A DNA stretch of 64,000 bases from Clostridia bacterium (GCA_017537345.1 JAFYKY010000017.1:124001-188000); one strand, 5' to 3'. Positions 24,196-34,360 are shown, numbered from the stretch's first letter. The notes: generated from the sequence alone by a model not told the origin. Translations and numbers: made by a program.

Positions 24196-24915
24196 ATGGA
24201 AATAATAACCACAAGGGTCAATAAATCTATACTTCTTTCCGAATACGCGGACGGTATCCGCTTCGGGACGGATGCGCTTCTGCTTGCGGATTTTGTAAAC
24301 AGCAGGGGCAGGTGTATTGATCTGGGCGCGGGCAGCGGAATTATAGGTCTTTTACTGCTTGCATCCGGAAAAGCCGTAAGTGTAGACGGGATAGAGATAC
24401 AAAAGCAATACGTATCCCTTGCCGCGCAAAACGCGCTTTCCAACGGCTTTTCGGGAAATTACACTGCGGTCGAGCGGGACATAACCCACATCCACCGTTT
24501 TCCCGCAGGGGCTTACGATTACTGTGTTTCCAATCCTCCGTATCTTAAAGCGGGAAGCGGTTTTGATAACCTTTCCGAAGCTATGAATATCGCACGGCGG
24601 GAGGTCTTGTGTACCGTGGATTCGGTTTGCGCCGCCGCTTCCAAAAGCGTTAAAAGCGGTGGAAACGTGTATATGGTTTATCGGGCTGACCGTCTGGATT
24701 CTTTGCTGTATTCTTTGAAAAAACATCACCTTCAGCCAAAGCGTTTGCGGGTAATATGTCCTTCCGCAGAGAAAAAGCCTTCGCTCGTTTTGGTAGATGC
24801 AAAAAAGGATGCGGCAGAAGGAATGGTTTTCGAAAACGTATTTTATATATATAAAGATAATCTTCATACCGAATATTCGGATGAAATGAAAAAGATCTAC
24901 AGCGATTTTTCCTGA
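24196..24915 (+). CDS. tRNA1(Val) (adenine(37)-N6)-methyltransferase-like protein
   Basis: This 239-residue class I SAM-dependent methyltransferase resembles TrmN6/YfiC. It shows the N-terminal DGIRFGTDALLLADF block, motif I IDLGAGSGIIGLLL, and the N6-adenine catalytic motif NPPY. The start at 24196 follows CGGAG; an upstream in-frame start would lie within the ferredoxin terminator. The protein is cytoplasmic and expected to modify tRNA. The exact target base is assigned by family only. Confidence 0.82.
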   Translation: MEIITTRVNKSILLSEYADGIRFGTDALLLADFVNSRGRCIDLGAGSGIIGLLLLASGKAVSVDGIEIQKQYVSLAAQNALSNGFSGNYTAVERDITHIHRFPAGAYDYCVSNPPYLKAGSGFDNLSEAMNIARREVLCTVDSVCAAASKSVKSGGNVYMVYRADRLDSLLYSLKKHHLQPKRLRVICPSAEKKPSLVLVDAKKDAAEGMVFENVFYIYKDNLHTEYSDEMKKIYSDFS

Positions 24916-24944
24916 TCTCATTTAAACTTTTGGTGAATAATTAA

Positions 24945-27900
24945 ATGCTTAAGCGTCTATTTTCTTTTATATTGTCGTTATATCTGCTGCTCGCCGCCGC
25001 TTCGGAGGCGGGCTTTGCGGGTTTTGCCTGCTTTAACGGCATTCAAAAGGATCATAGCGCTTTTTCTCGTTATATAGTTACTTTTGAAAAGGATGCGGAC
25101 GCCGAGCTTCTTTTAAAGGATTACGAATACAAAACTCTGTCCCGAAGCGAGAAAGTATATCTTGTAACGGCAGATGATATTTCCTCGCTTTCCGGTTATG
25201 CGGTCTCTGCCGAAAAAGAGCTCCCCCGTGATCTTCTCAATATTTCTCAGGCAGATACCCGTACGGATATCTGCGAACTTAACGAAGCAGGTAAGCTTGT
25301 TTCCGATCTGAGCGATATCGTTATAGCCGTTCTCGATACTGGCATTGAACGAAGCCATCCGGATTTTCAAAAGCTGAATATTCTCGAAGGCTATGACGCT
25401 ACTACGGGCAAGAAGGGCGTGTATTTCGATGCAGAGGGGCACGGCACGGCTGTTATAGGATTGATATCCGCCGTTGCAGACGGCGCAATGATATATCCCG
25501 TAAAGGTATCCGACGGCGGAATGGTATATTCCTCCGCCTTGGTGGAAGGAATTTACAATGCCGTGGATAACGGCGCGGATATCATCAACATTTCTTTGGG
25601 CGGATATTCTTATTCGGTAAGCGAGCAAAACGCAGTAGATTACGCCGTTTCCAAAGGATGTATAGTCATTGCTGCCGCAGGAAACGACGGCGCCGACGCT
25701 TCTTTGGCGGGAAAATATTTTTACCCCGCTTCTTATGAAGGGGTTATTTCCGTTGCTTCTGCGGATAACGAGGGAGTTCCCACCCACTTTTCCCAGTACA
25801 ACGATAAAGTTACCGTAGCCGCTCCCGGATCGGATATAACGGTTTGCCATCCCGACGGCGGATATACCGTAAGCTCCGGCACCAGTTTATCCTCCGCCAT
25901 TGTAAGCGGTATTGCGGCGCTTGCCCATTCGGCGGCAGGCGGGCTTGACGGAGAACAGTTCAGGTATCTTCTTATGTCTGCGCTGGGAACCAAACATTCT
26001 CCCTACACGGGATACGGCGTAGTAAATGCCCGCAAAATCACCGAATCTGCTTTCGGCCCCGTTATTACAGGTATTTATAAAGGCGCGGTGCTTACCGAGC
26101 CTACCCGTATTTTATTTAATAAAGGCAATGCAAAGCTTGACGGAAAGAATTTTTATTCCGGCGATACCGTCAAGGAGCAGGGACAGCACGTTTTTTCTAT
26201 AACCTACGAGGGCAAGACGGTTAATATCGTTTTTACCGTAAGCTATGAAAAGCTTGATTATTCCGTTACCGAAAACAGCATAATCTTCAAAGAAGGCTTC
26301 GGATATCTTGACGGTGTGCCTTATGAATCGGGAACACCTATTGTTTCGGGTTACCACCGTTTTGTTCTCAAAAACGAATATTCTTCTGTTTCGGTTACCG
26401 TCAATATCGGCGCCGCAGGATTTTTACGCGGAGTTGAGCAAGGTGAGGTTTATTCTTCCGCAGTGGCGGTTACCGCGTACGGCGAAGGCACTTTTACCGT
26501 AAACGGAATCGAGTTTTCAGGCACAATGGTGCTTACGGACGGCGAATACACCGCGCTGGTTACAGATAAAACGGGCGCGCTGGTATATTCCTGTACCTTC
26601 GCGGTAAAGACGGATAAGAAGGTTTATTCGGGCTTCGGGTACGATACTGTGGTTTTTGCAGACCGTGAGCAGGGCATTCTTCTTGCCGCAGACGGCAGTT
26701 CCCACAGCTTCCGTGTATACGATATCAACAATCTTTCCGCGCCCTTGCGCACCTTCAGAACGGCTTCAAAGGTTTCGGGATTTGAGACCGATGAACGGTA
26801 TTTATACGTTATTCTCGAAAACGGCGTGTATTCCGTACCTCGCGGATCTTTGAAAGACGGCACCGCACCCGTACTTGAAAAAAGAGAAAATTATATTCCT
26901 TTCGGCGGATTTGAATTTCGGGATAACACCCTTGTGTTTGGCGGCAAAAAGGTTTTTTCCACCCCATACGGCAAGGCTTTGAGCGTAAACGATAACATTT
27001 TGTTTACCTCTATGGGCTGTGTGGATATTTTAAGCGGCAGACTTTTATATTCTTTCTGCGATACCGCTTTATCCGTTACGGACGGATTTGTTTTGTTTGA
27101 AAATATCGGATTGGTGGAGTTTTCGGATATTTCCGATATAGCTTACGGTCAAGATATCCCCGTTATCGGTTACAGCGCTTTGTTTAACGATTATACTACG
27201 TTTGCATATTTAAGCATTGATCCGTTGCAAACCGCATTCGATTCCGTTACCGGTAAGATTTTTATGCTGTCCGAAGGCGCGGTCTGCTATACAGACGCGG
27301 CGTTTATAACCTACGGCAGACTTGCGTTTACAGATATCCCCTTGTATATTACGGCAGGGGGAGGATCTCTTGCGGTATTTTTTGAAGATAACTGCTGCAT
27401 TATAGATTCAAATACTTTGGAGATCGTATCTTATTACGATATTTCCCGTCCCGAAAAAGCAGTTATGAGCAATTACGGACTCGCGGCTTTTTATAACGAT
27501 ACGCTTATTCTCCTTTCCGAAAACGGCGTTTATGAAATTTCAGATATTCCGGTTACTGATATGGCGGCTGCTTCGGATAAGGTATACGTTGCTACCTCCC
27601 AAGGTATCGGCATTTTCGGGTTTGACGGAAAATATATCGGAAGTATTGATTGCGGCGATACCGAAAAAGTATATACAGACGGAGCATATATAATTTCAAG
27701 AGATACAGTTTATCGTACTGCAGACGGGCAGGAATACTCCAGAATTCCTGCGGAGATATATGCATTGATGAACGGGCTTGTCTTTACCGCATCGGGTATT
27801 TATACTCCCGACGGAATGAAGGTTTCCGATAACGTTTACGAGGGCATTTTTGCCGACGGATATTGTGTTTCGTCATCGGGCTCCCGTATAACCGTCCACG

Positions 27901-29870
27901 GCGCTTCTTTTGCGGGAACCGTTCCACGGATACAAGGCGGGGAAGGAACTTACCGTGAAACCGTTAAAATAACATCCGATCTCGGCTTGATGTACGTAGA
28001 CGGCAAGCCTTATTACGGAGGGGAATACGTTTTGGGCGGGAAGCACCGTCTGGAATGCGTTATGCCCTTCGGTATAATTTACGGCTTTGAATTTTATCTT
28101 ATACCCGCCCTTACCGGAATTTCCGTTTCCGGCGGTGACAGAGAGCTTAATCTGGGCGAAAGCAGACATATACTCGTGGAATATCTTCCTGCGGGCGCGT
28201 CTGCGGTGCCTGCCGAATATTTTGTGGAGGGTAACAGCGTTACCGTGGATAAAAACGGTCTTATGACGGCTGTTTCCGAGGGAACGACCGTAATTACCGT
28301 TAAAGCGGGAGGATTTTACGCAATTATTACCGTTAACGTTGTAAAGCTTTATCTTGAATTTACTGATGAAAGTTTTATATACTCCGAAACCACACGAACT
28401 ATCCGAATTCCTGCCGGTTTAAGCGCGGAGGAATTTGCAGATTGCGTTACGAATAAAGATATCCGTTTCCGTGTTTTAAACGAAAACGGCGTTGTTTTGG
28501 AGAACGGGGAGAATATCCGTACGGGAGATATGGTAAACTTTGTTTCTGATACGGGTGAAAGTATCGGCAATCTGACCCTTATAGCCGTAGGCGATACCGA
28601 TTGCGACGGTATGCTCACCGCCTCCGATATCCGCTTGCTTGTACAAGGAATAAAGGGAGAAAAAATCAGTCTCCGCGCTTTTTACGCAGGTGATTGTGAC
28701 GATGACGGCGTCTTGGACGATGATGATACCGAGCTTCTGTTAACGCTTATAAATGAGTTTTCTTCAAAGCTTCCCGAACCCGATAATTCTTTAAAGGTTA
28801 CTGCATCCGCCCCCGCAAATCTTTACCCCGACAGTGAATTTTCCGTGGTACTGTATGTGGATGGGGGAATCGGTATCGATTCCGTTTTCGGAAACCTTGT
28901 TTTTGACAACAGCAGACTTGAACTGTTGTACGTGGCAGGCTTGGATTACCAAGTGGAGCACGTTGCAACGGAAGGGAACATTACCTTTGCAGCTTACGAA
29001 AAAGACGGTATTCCGTCCAATCGTATTATCAAATCCTTTGCAGCGGTGCGTTTCCGTGTAAAAGCGGATACCACTCTTGAAGATATTGCGCTTTCCTTGC
29101 AAGGTTGCGGTGTTACAGCGGTGGGAAGGACCGTCGCTTCGGAAGCAGTTACAACGACTTCAACCGTTAAAAAGCGTACGTCTGCGGATTTTTCCATAAA
29201 AATCAATAACGCGGAATATTTTGTTTTCAATCCTACCATACGCAATTATTCCGTTACCGTACCCTTTGATGCGGTAAATCTTGACATTGAGTTTGATTAT
29301 CCCGACGGAGGTATGATCGTGTATTCCGATACCGTTATACCCGAAAGCGACGAGCTCACCGTAAATATCAAATATACTACTCCTGCGGGAGTATCTACGA
29401 ATTACAAAATACAGGTCATACGCAGGGAGCAGGAATTGCTCAACGGCGATCCGTTCCTTGAATCCATAACCGTTTCCTGCGGTGATCTTTCGCCGGAATT
29501 CGTTTCGGAGCGCCTTAAATATAAGCTTACGTTGTCTTATGAAATGCCCGAACCTGAGTTTTCTTTCGTTGCAAGAAACGAAAATACTTCCGTTACGATA
29601 GAAGCGCCGAAAACCTTTAAAGTCGGCAGTACGGACGTGCTCATTCATTGCGTAGCGCAGGACGGCACCTCCGTCACTTATACCGTTACGGTGGAACGAA
29701 AGGCAAAGATCATAACCGAACCTTCCGAAGAAAGCGAATCCCACGGCAAAGACGACGGTAATACTGTTGCTGTCGCCGTAATCTCTGCGGTTTCCGTTGC
29801 CGCAATAATAGCAGTAATAATTTTTGTCATATATCGAAAGGGAAAAAATAATGTCCAAAAAGACCTCTAA
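24945..29870 (+). CDS. Large cell-surface subtilase with Ig-like, dockerin and cohesin-like modules
   Basis: A 1641-residue exported serine protease. A signal peptide and prodomain precede an S8 domain with Asp131 (VLDTGI), His166 (GHGTAV) and Ser314 (SSGTSLSSA). Strand-rich modules follow, including a probable propeller-like region at about 560-960. Next come a Big_2-type Ig domain (about 1056-1130), a dockerin with two calcium loops (DTDCDGMLTASD and DCDDDGVLDDDD, about 1213-1275), a cohesin-like domain (about 1280-1390) and two cadherin-like domains (about 1405-1590). An acidic EPSEESES linker, a membrane helix and a Lys-rich tail end the protein. There is no LPXTG motif. The gene end overlaps the PPIase gene. 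Confidence 0.88.
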   Translation: MLKRLFSFILSLYLLLAAASEAGFAGFACFNGIQKDHSAFSRYIVTFEKDADAELLLKDYEYKTLSRSEKVYLVTADDISSLSGYAVSAEKELPRDLLNISQADTRTDICELNEAGKLVSDLSDIVIAVLDTGIERSHPDFQKLNILEGYDATTGKKGVYFDAEGHGTAVIGLISAVADGAMIYPVKVSDGGMVYSSALVEGIYNAVDNGADIINISLGGYSYSVSEQNAVDYAVSKGCIVIAAAGNDGADASLAGKYFYPASYEGVISVASADNEGVPTHFSQYNDKVTVAAPGSDITVCHPDGGYTVSSGTSLSSAIVSGIAALAHSAAGGLDGEQFRYLLMSALGTKHSPYTGYGVVNARKITESAFGPVITGIYKGAVLTEPTRILFNKGNAKLDGKNFYSGDTVKEQGQHVFSITYEGKTVNIVFTVSYEKLDYSVTENSIIFKEGFGYLDGVPYESGTPIVSGYHRFVLKNEYSSVSVTVNIGAAGFLRGVEQGEVYSSAVAVTAYGEGTFTVNGIEFSGTMVLTDGEYTALVTDKTGALVYSCTFAVKTDKKVYSGFGYDTVVFADREQGILLAADGSSHSFRVYDINNLSAPLRTFRTASKVSGFETDERYLYVILENGVYSVPRGSLKDGTAPVLEKRENYIPFGGFEFRDNTLVFGGKKVFSTPYGKALSVNDNILFTSMGCVDILSGRLLYSFCDTALSVTDGFVLFENIGLVEFSDISDIAYGQDIPVIGYSALFNDYTTFAYLSIDPLQTAFDSVTGKIFMLSEGAVCYTDAAFITYGRLAFTDIPLYITAGGGSLAVFFEDNCCIIDSNTLEIVSYYDISRPEKAVMSNYGLAAFYNDTLILLSENGVYEISDIPVTDMAAASDKVYVATSQGIGIFGFDGKYIGSIDCGDTEKVYTDGAYIISRDTVYRTADGQEYSRIPAEIYALMNGLVFTASGIYTPDGMKVSDNVYEGIFADGYCVSSSGSRITVHGASFAGTVPRIQGGEGTYRETVKITSDLGLMYVDGKPYYGGEYVLGGKHRLECVMPFGIIYGFEFYLIPALTGISVSGGDRELNLGESRHILVEYLPAGASAVPAEYFVEGNSVTVDKNGLMTAVSEGTTVITVKAGGFYAIITVNVVKLYLEFTDESFIYSETTRTIRIPAGLSAEEFADCVTNKDIRFRVLNENGVVLENGENIRTGDMVNFVSDTGESIGNLTLIAVGDTDCDGMLTASDIRLLVQGIKGEKISLRAFYAGDCDDDGVLDDDDTELLLTLINEFSSKLPEPDNSLKVTASAPANLYPDSEFSVVLYVDGGIGIDSVFGNLVFDNSRLELLYVAGLDYQVEHVATEGNITFAAYEKDGIPSNRIIKSFAAVRFRVKADTTLEDIALSLQGCGVTAVGRTVASEAVTTTSTVKKRTSADFSIKINNAEYFVFNPTIRNYSVTVPFDAVNLDIEFDYPDGGMIVYSDTVIPESDELTVNIKYTTPAGVSTNYKIQVIRREQELLNGDPFLESITVSCGDLSPEFVSERLKYKLTLSYEMPEPEFSFVARNENTSVTIEAPKTFKVGSTDVLIHCVAQDGTSVTYTVTVERKAKIITEPSEESESHGKDDGNTVAVAVISAVSVAAIIAVIIFVIYRKGKNNVQKDL

Positions 29871-31311
29871 AAGCTCCTACATGGCGGAGCAGAGAAAAAA
29901 CAAAATACTCGAACAGCAAAGAATCAAAAGACGTAACGCATTTTTCAAAAAGGGCGGTATAGCGCTTGCGTGTATTGCCGCAGTAGTGCTTTGCGCCGTT
30001 TTGTGCGTTCAGTTAGTGCTTAATTCAGGCGTGTTTTTGAAGAAAACCGTTATGGAGAGTAAAAACTATACCGTTACCGCAGGTATGATGAGCTATTATA
30101 TTTACGAGCAGAACCATTCCTTTGCCAAATATTACGGCACTTCCTTATCGAACATCTATAACCCCTATAAATCCTTGAAAAAACAGGATTATTCGGATGG
30201 AAAAAGCTTTTTCCAGTTTTTTGCGGATACGGCTTATAATAACGTGATCAACTATCTGCATTTCTGCGAATCCGCTTTGGCAGAAGGTTTTGATCTTTCC
30301 GATGAAACGAAAGATGCCCTTAAAGAACGCGCTTACTCTCTTGATCCCGATGAATACGGCAGAGGTCTTTCCTCCGAGGATATTTACAACGCCATCTATT
30401 TAAGCGTGCTTGCCGCCGAATATTCCTCAAATCTCTATAACAAGTTGGCTCCGAGTGCAGAGGAGATGGAAGAATACAAGGATAAGAGCCCTATATTCTG
30501 CCAGAACGTAGATTATCTTATGTACACCGTGTCTTATGCAAAGGACGATAAGGCTGCAAAAGAAAAGGCAGAAAAAGGCGCAAACGAAATCGCTCTTTCC
30601 AAAAACAAGGATGAGTTTAAAAATGCAGTTTTGAAGTATCTTACCGACGGCAAGGTTACTTCTATCGATAAAGCTGATGCCGCAACCCAAAAGGTTGTAA
30701 ACGGCGTGGAATATATCAACGCTTCTTACGCAAACGATGATGCGGGCAACTGGCTCTTTAAGAAAGCTCAGGTGGGCGAAACCAGAGTGATAGAGGACAC
30801 CACCAAAAACTGCTATTACGTGTTTATGCTTACTACAGCGCCTTTTATCGATACTCAGAAAACCGTTGATGTACGCCATATTCTTGTTTCTTTTGATAGC
30901 TTCGAAAGCAAAGAGCAGGCAAAAGCAGAGGCAGAGCGTATATATCAGCTTTTCAAGGACGGAAAGGGCACAGAGCAGGATTTTGCAGTACTTGCTTCCC
31001 GCTATTCCGAAGATGAAGGCTCTTTTGCCGTAGGCGGTCTGTACGAAAGGATCCGCAAAGGCGAAATGGTTACGGAATACGATAACTGGTGCTTTGATGA
31101 ATCCCGAAAGCACGGTGACACAGGTATCATCTCCACCTCCTTCGGATACCATATAATGTTCTTCTGCGAGGATAATATTTCCAACTGGCAGATAAATTAC
31201 TTTAACACCGCTACGGACGAAGCCGCAAGCGAAGTGTTGGCAGAAATGCAGAAAAATCATACCATCAACGCAGATATAAACAAGATTTACGCAATTCCCG
31301 AAGTTAAATAA
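29851..31311 (+). CDS. PrsA/SurA-like peptidylprolyl isomerase (parvulin type), membrane anchored
   Basis: This 486-residue protein has a short basic cytoplasmic N terminus, one membrane helix (GGIALACIAAVVLCAVLCVQLVL), a helical chaperone region, and a parvulin domain near the C terminus (VDVRHILVSFDSF through GTGIISTSFGYHIMFF-like segments). Such foldases assist exported proteins outside the membrane. The ATG at 29851 lies inside the end of the protease gene with a 20-base overlap, and AAAGGGAAA precedes it. The coupling suggests that the foldase serves the giant protease. A nine-codon longer start is possible but lacks a ribosome-binding site. Confidence 0.88.
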   Translation: MSKKTSKSSYMAEQRKNKILEQQRIKRRNAFFKKGGIALACIAAVVLCAVLCVQLVLNSGVFLKKTVMESKNYTVTAGMMSYYIYEQNHSFAKYYGTSLSNIYNPYKSLKKQDYSDGKSFFQFFADTAYNNVINYLHFCESALAEGFDLSDETKDALKERAYSLDPDEYGRGLSSEDIYNAIYLSVLAAEYSSNLYNKLAPSAEEMEEYKDKSPIFCQNVDYLMYTVSYAKDDKAAKEKAEKGANEIALSKNKDEFKNAVLKYLTDGKVTSIDKADAATQKVVNGVEYINASYANDDAGNWLFKKAQVGETRVIEDTTKNCYYVFMLTTAPFIDTQKTVDVRHILVSFDSFESKEQAKAEAERIYQLFKDGKGTEQDFAVLASRYSEDEGSFAVGGLYERIRKGEMVTEYDNWCFDESRKHGDTGIISTSFGYHIMFFCEDNISNWQINYFNTATDEAASEVLAEMQKNHTINADINKIYAIPEVK

Positions 31312-31315
31312 AACA

Positions 31316-31346
31316 GCGCCCGAGAAAACTCGGGCGTAATTTTATA
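31316..31346 (+). terminator. Rho-independent terminator
   Basis: CGCCCGAG pairs with CTCGGGCG around AAAA, followed by TAATTTTAT. Confidence 0.8.
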
Positions 31347-31430
31347 AATATTTACAAAAAACATTAACCAAATCATTTTTCTTTCACTATAAGGGCAGAA
31401 GCTTCTGAAAACATACAGGGAGGTGAGCGG

Positions 31431-32981
31431 ATGGACGAAAAAGAAGTGCGAGAAAAGATCACGGAAGTGTCTAAAACGATATTTTCGTATTGTATGTCGA
31501 AAACACCTACACGGGAAGAGGCAGAAGATCTTTCGCAGGATATTTTGTGCGAGTTGCTTAGATCAGCAGGAAATATTCGCGATGATAAAGCATTTTACGG
31601 ATTCATGTGGGGTGTAGCAGGAAATGTTTATAAACAGTGGTACAGGAAAAAACTGAAAAGCAGTACCTGCGAATTGACATCCGATATTCCCATCGAAGAT
31701 AATTTTGCTGAGGATGACAGCGGTGATATGTATCTTCTTCGCCGTGAACTCGCATTGCTTTCCGAAAAATACCGTAAAGCAACGATCATGTATTATATCG
31801 ATGGGCGTTCTTGTTCGGAGATTGCATCTGTTCTCGCTGTTTCCGAAGGAATAGTGAAATACCTGCTTTTTAAATCAAGAAAAATATTGAAAGAAGGAAT
31901 GAATATGGAAAGAAATCTTGGAGAACTCAGTTATAATCCCAAAACATTAATTCCGATGTATAGCGGTCATGGTCCCAATCAATTTTGGGATTTTATGCAG
32001 AGTAAGATCAGGCAGAATATTGTCAGCGCTTGTTATAATGATGCGCTTACCGTTCAGCAGATCAGTCTCGAAACCGGTATCCCGCTTCCGTATCTTGATG
32101 ATGAAATAAAAGAACTTGAGGACAAACAGATCATACTAAGAGACGGCAAACGTTATAAAGCAAATGTTATTGTTATTACATCCGAGTGTGCAGACGAAAT
32201 TGAACGTGCCGACACAAAATACCACGAGAAAATCGCCGATAAGATCGAAGCTTTTATCAGGGAAAAGTCTTTGGAATATAAAAATATCGGTTTTATAGGC
32301 AGCAATTTTTCCGAAAATACATTGCGTTGGCAGCTTGCCGCAATTCTCTTTATGGCGATCTGCGAAGTTGATTATAACGAATTTAAAGTACCAAAAACGG
32401 CATGGGGAGAACCTGCTTACCTTTGGTGTATAGAAAAATTGAACGAAAAGTTCATGTTCAATTACAGCAGCATGGAAAGCAGATTCGGTGATAGATTATA
32501 CTTTTTTGATTATTGGAAAGACGGCAAGGGCAAAGGCGACCATCACGATTTTTATGGGAGCGAACATTATAAAAGTGTTTTTTGCAATATTTGCCGTGGT
32601 GAAAAAGCCGCGTACAACGAATATGATCTTGAAGCTATTGCACAAATGATAAAAAATGGATATGTTATTAAGGAAAACGAAACGTATCGCGCAACGGTTC
32701 CGGTGTATACCTCAGAGCAGTACAAAGCTATTGTCGATATGGTATCAGAATTTGTATCGACTGAGCTGAAATCGATCATTATCGAATTGGATAAAACTGC
32801 TACCGGGATTTTAAGTGAACACACTCCCAAACATTTGCAGGATCAGGTTGAGGGTGTTGCATCAATGGATAAATTCTTGAACGCCGTTTGCATTCCCGCA
32901 GCCATTCTTATGGAAAGACAAGTGTTGACTACTGCATGGCATCCGTTTGAAATGCCTACTACCTATGTTGTTTTAAACTAA
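31431..32981 (+). CDS. ECF-type sigma factor with long C-terminal extension
   Basis: A 516-residue protein. Residues of about 1-160 are a sigma-70 family ECF protein: region 2 (YCMSKTPTREEAEDLSQDIL, then FMWGVAGNVYKQWYRKK) and region 4 (ALLSEKYRKATIMYYIDGRSCSEIASVLAVSEGIVKYLLFK-type). The remaining 350 residues form an added part. It starts with a winged-helix-like segment (LTVQQISLETGIPLPYLDDEIKELEDKQII) and continues as a mixed helical domain I cannot name. ECF proteins are normally about 190 residues, so this is a large fusion. A strong GGAGGTGAGC site precedes the ATG. There is no separate anti-sigma gene beside it; the extension may act as the built-in sensor. Confidence 0.85.
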   Translation: MDEKEVREKITEVSKTIFSYCMSKTPTREEAEDLSQDILCELLRSAGNIRDDKAFYGFMWGVAGNVYKQWYRKKLKSSTCELTSDIPIEDNFAEDDSGDMYLLRRELALLSEKYRKATIMYYIDGRSCSEIASVLAVSEGIVKYLLFKSRKILKEGMNMERNLGELSYNPKTLIPMYSGHGPNQFWDFMQSKIRQNIVSACYNDALTVQQISLETGIPLPYLDDEIKELEDKQIILRDGKRYKANVIVITSECADEIERADTKYHEKIADKIEAFIREKSLEYKNIGFIGSNFSENTLRWQLAAILFMAICEVDYNEFKVPKTAWGEPAYLWCIEKLNEKFMFNYSSMESRFGDRLYFFDYWKDGKGKGDHHDFYGSEHYKSVFCNICRGEKAAYNEYDLEAIAQMIKNGYVIKENETYRATVPVYTSEQYKAIVDMVSEFVSTELKSIIIELDKTATGILSEHTPKHLQDQVEGVASMDKFLNAVCIPAAILMERQVLTTAWHPFEMPTTYVVLN

Positions 32982-32987
32982 AATTTA

Positions 32988-33028
32988 TCACCGCCGAGAG
33001 AAGCCAAACGGTTACTCTCGGCGGTGAA
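32988..33028 (+). terminator. Inverted repeat after the ECF fusion gene
   Basis: TCACCGCCGAGAG 32988-33000 pairs perfectly with CTCTCGGCGGTGA 33015-33027. There is no T tract, so it may be a weak terminator or an mRNA-stabilising end. I see nothing coding between 33028 and the next promoter. Confidence 0.5.
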
Positions 33029-33185
33029 CTATGTTACATTAATGTTATTAGTTGTGTGAAGCTATAAGCTTTAAAACTTTAGTCCATATAAAGATCATTC
33101 GTCTTTTCTTTTTCATAGCATTTTTACTGATATTACTAATCTGACCATATCAACCACAAGTTGATTAACAAATTCCTTAAATATA

Positions 33186-33214
33186 TTGATTTCTTCGGAC
33201 AACCTAACTATAAT
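33186..33214 (+). promoter_or_regulatory. Promoter of the alpha/beta hydrolase gene
   Basis: TTGATT 33186-33191 and TATAAT 33209-33214, 17 bases apart. Confidence 0.65.
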
Positions 33215-33245
33215 ACAATCAGCATGCTAATTAGGAGAAGCTAAC

Positions 33246-34247
33246 ATGGATAATATAAAATGCTTGATAACCAAAGAAATTATAAAGAAGATCGCATTTG
33301 ATGATTCATTCCAAGAAAGTTACGACAATGATGGTGCTGTAGATGGATATGTTTTGAAATTTGCAGCGAAACCGGAAAAGGGTTTTAATTTTGGATATTT
33401 GATATATATCCCTATATTTTTAATGACTAAGCCCATATTAATAGTTGAAGGACCGTCCGTCGCTGAAATTGGATCAATTGAAAAGGCCTCTGAAATCGTA
33501 TATAATAAAGCGGTTTTCGAATTATCTAACGGCGGTTTTCCGCATTTTTTAGCAAAAAAACTTAAGTGTCCTATTATTATGCCTCTTTTTCCTCGACCCG
33601 AAGACAAGGAAAACAACACTAATATCTTTACTCATGCACTGACAAGCAAAAGTATGTCAATTACCGAATCTCCGATTGCACGAGTTGATTTACAGCTCAT
33701 TGCCATGTTTCAGGATATAAAGAATCGATTTTTAAATGCAAATATAGAATTGTATAACAGATTTATCGTGAAAGGCTTTTCTTCAGGCGGAGACTTTGCT
33801 CATAGATTTACCATACTTCATCCTAACTATGTTTTAGCGGCTGTCGGCGGCGGATGTATGCATTCTTTCACTCTGCCACTGAAAACTTTTAATGGTGAAA
33901 CATTGCTATGGCCTAATGGCATAGGAAATATGGATCAGTACTCAAATATCAACCCATGTTTTGAGGAATACAAATCAATTCAACAGTTGTTTTATATGGG
34001 TGATATAGATTATAACGATTCCGTTCCGTATCATGATTCTTTCACTGAGGAGGAACGTCAACAAATCTACAGATTGTTTGGTAAGATAGGGATGCCTGAC
34101 CGATGGAACATGTATCAGGAGTTGATTAAAGACCTTAATCTTAACAATATTGTTTGTATAACTCAGCATGGCGTCGATCATAAGCCCGGCAATGAAATTC
34201 GTCAATATATTGTCAATTACTTGCAAGACATAATAACTCAAATATAG
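33246..34247 (+). CDS. Alpha/beta hydrolase-fold protein of unknown substrate
   Basis: This 333-residue soluble protein has a nucleophile elbow G177-F-S179-S-G181 (VKGFSSGGDFAHRF), a later acidic residue candidate in FYMGDIDYND, and a C-terminal histidine in QHGVDHKP. The order fits a Ser-Asp-His hydrolase. There is no signal peptide, so it should act in the cytoplasm. GGAG precedes the ATG. The gene and its flanks (33.0-34.4 kb) are clearly more AT-rich than neighbouring housekeeping genes, which hints at recent transfer. The family could be an esterase or peptidase; the substrate cannot be read from the sequence. Confidence 0.65.
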   Translation: MDNIKCLITKEIIKKIAFDDSFQESYDNDGAVDGYVLKFAAKPEKGFNFGYLIYIPIFLMTKPILIVEGPSVAEIGSIEKASEIVYNKAVFELSNGGFPHFLAKKLKCPIIMPLFPRPEDKENNTNIFTHALTSKSMSITESPIARVDLQLIAMFQDIKNRFLNANIELYNRFIVKGFSSGGDFAHRFTILHPNYVLAAVGGGCMHSFTLPLKTFNGETLLWPNGIGNMDQYSNINPCFEEYKSIQQLFYMGDIDYNDSVPYHDSFTEEERQQIYRLFGKIGMPDRWNMYQELIKDLNLNNIVCITQHGVDHKPGNEIRQYIVNYLQDIITQI

Positions 34248-34360
34248 CTGTTATTCATAAGTTGTCATACCCGATTAAATATTCATGTATTGCGACCACA
34301 AGCCGTTGACACAAGCCGTTGAACGCGGTAACACGAGACATTTAATAAGAAAAAGTAAAA

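Noticed and set aside
34300..34330. Direct repeat ACAAGCCGTTGA twice in tandem
   Set aside because: It is a short two-copy repeat in AT-rich intergenic DNA, without other structure; probably chance or slippage.
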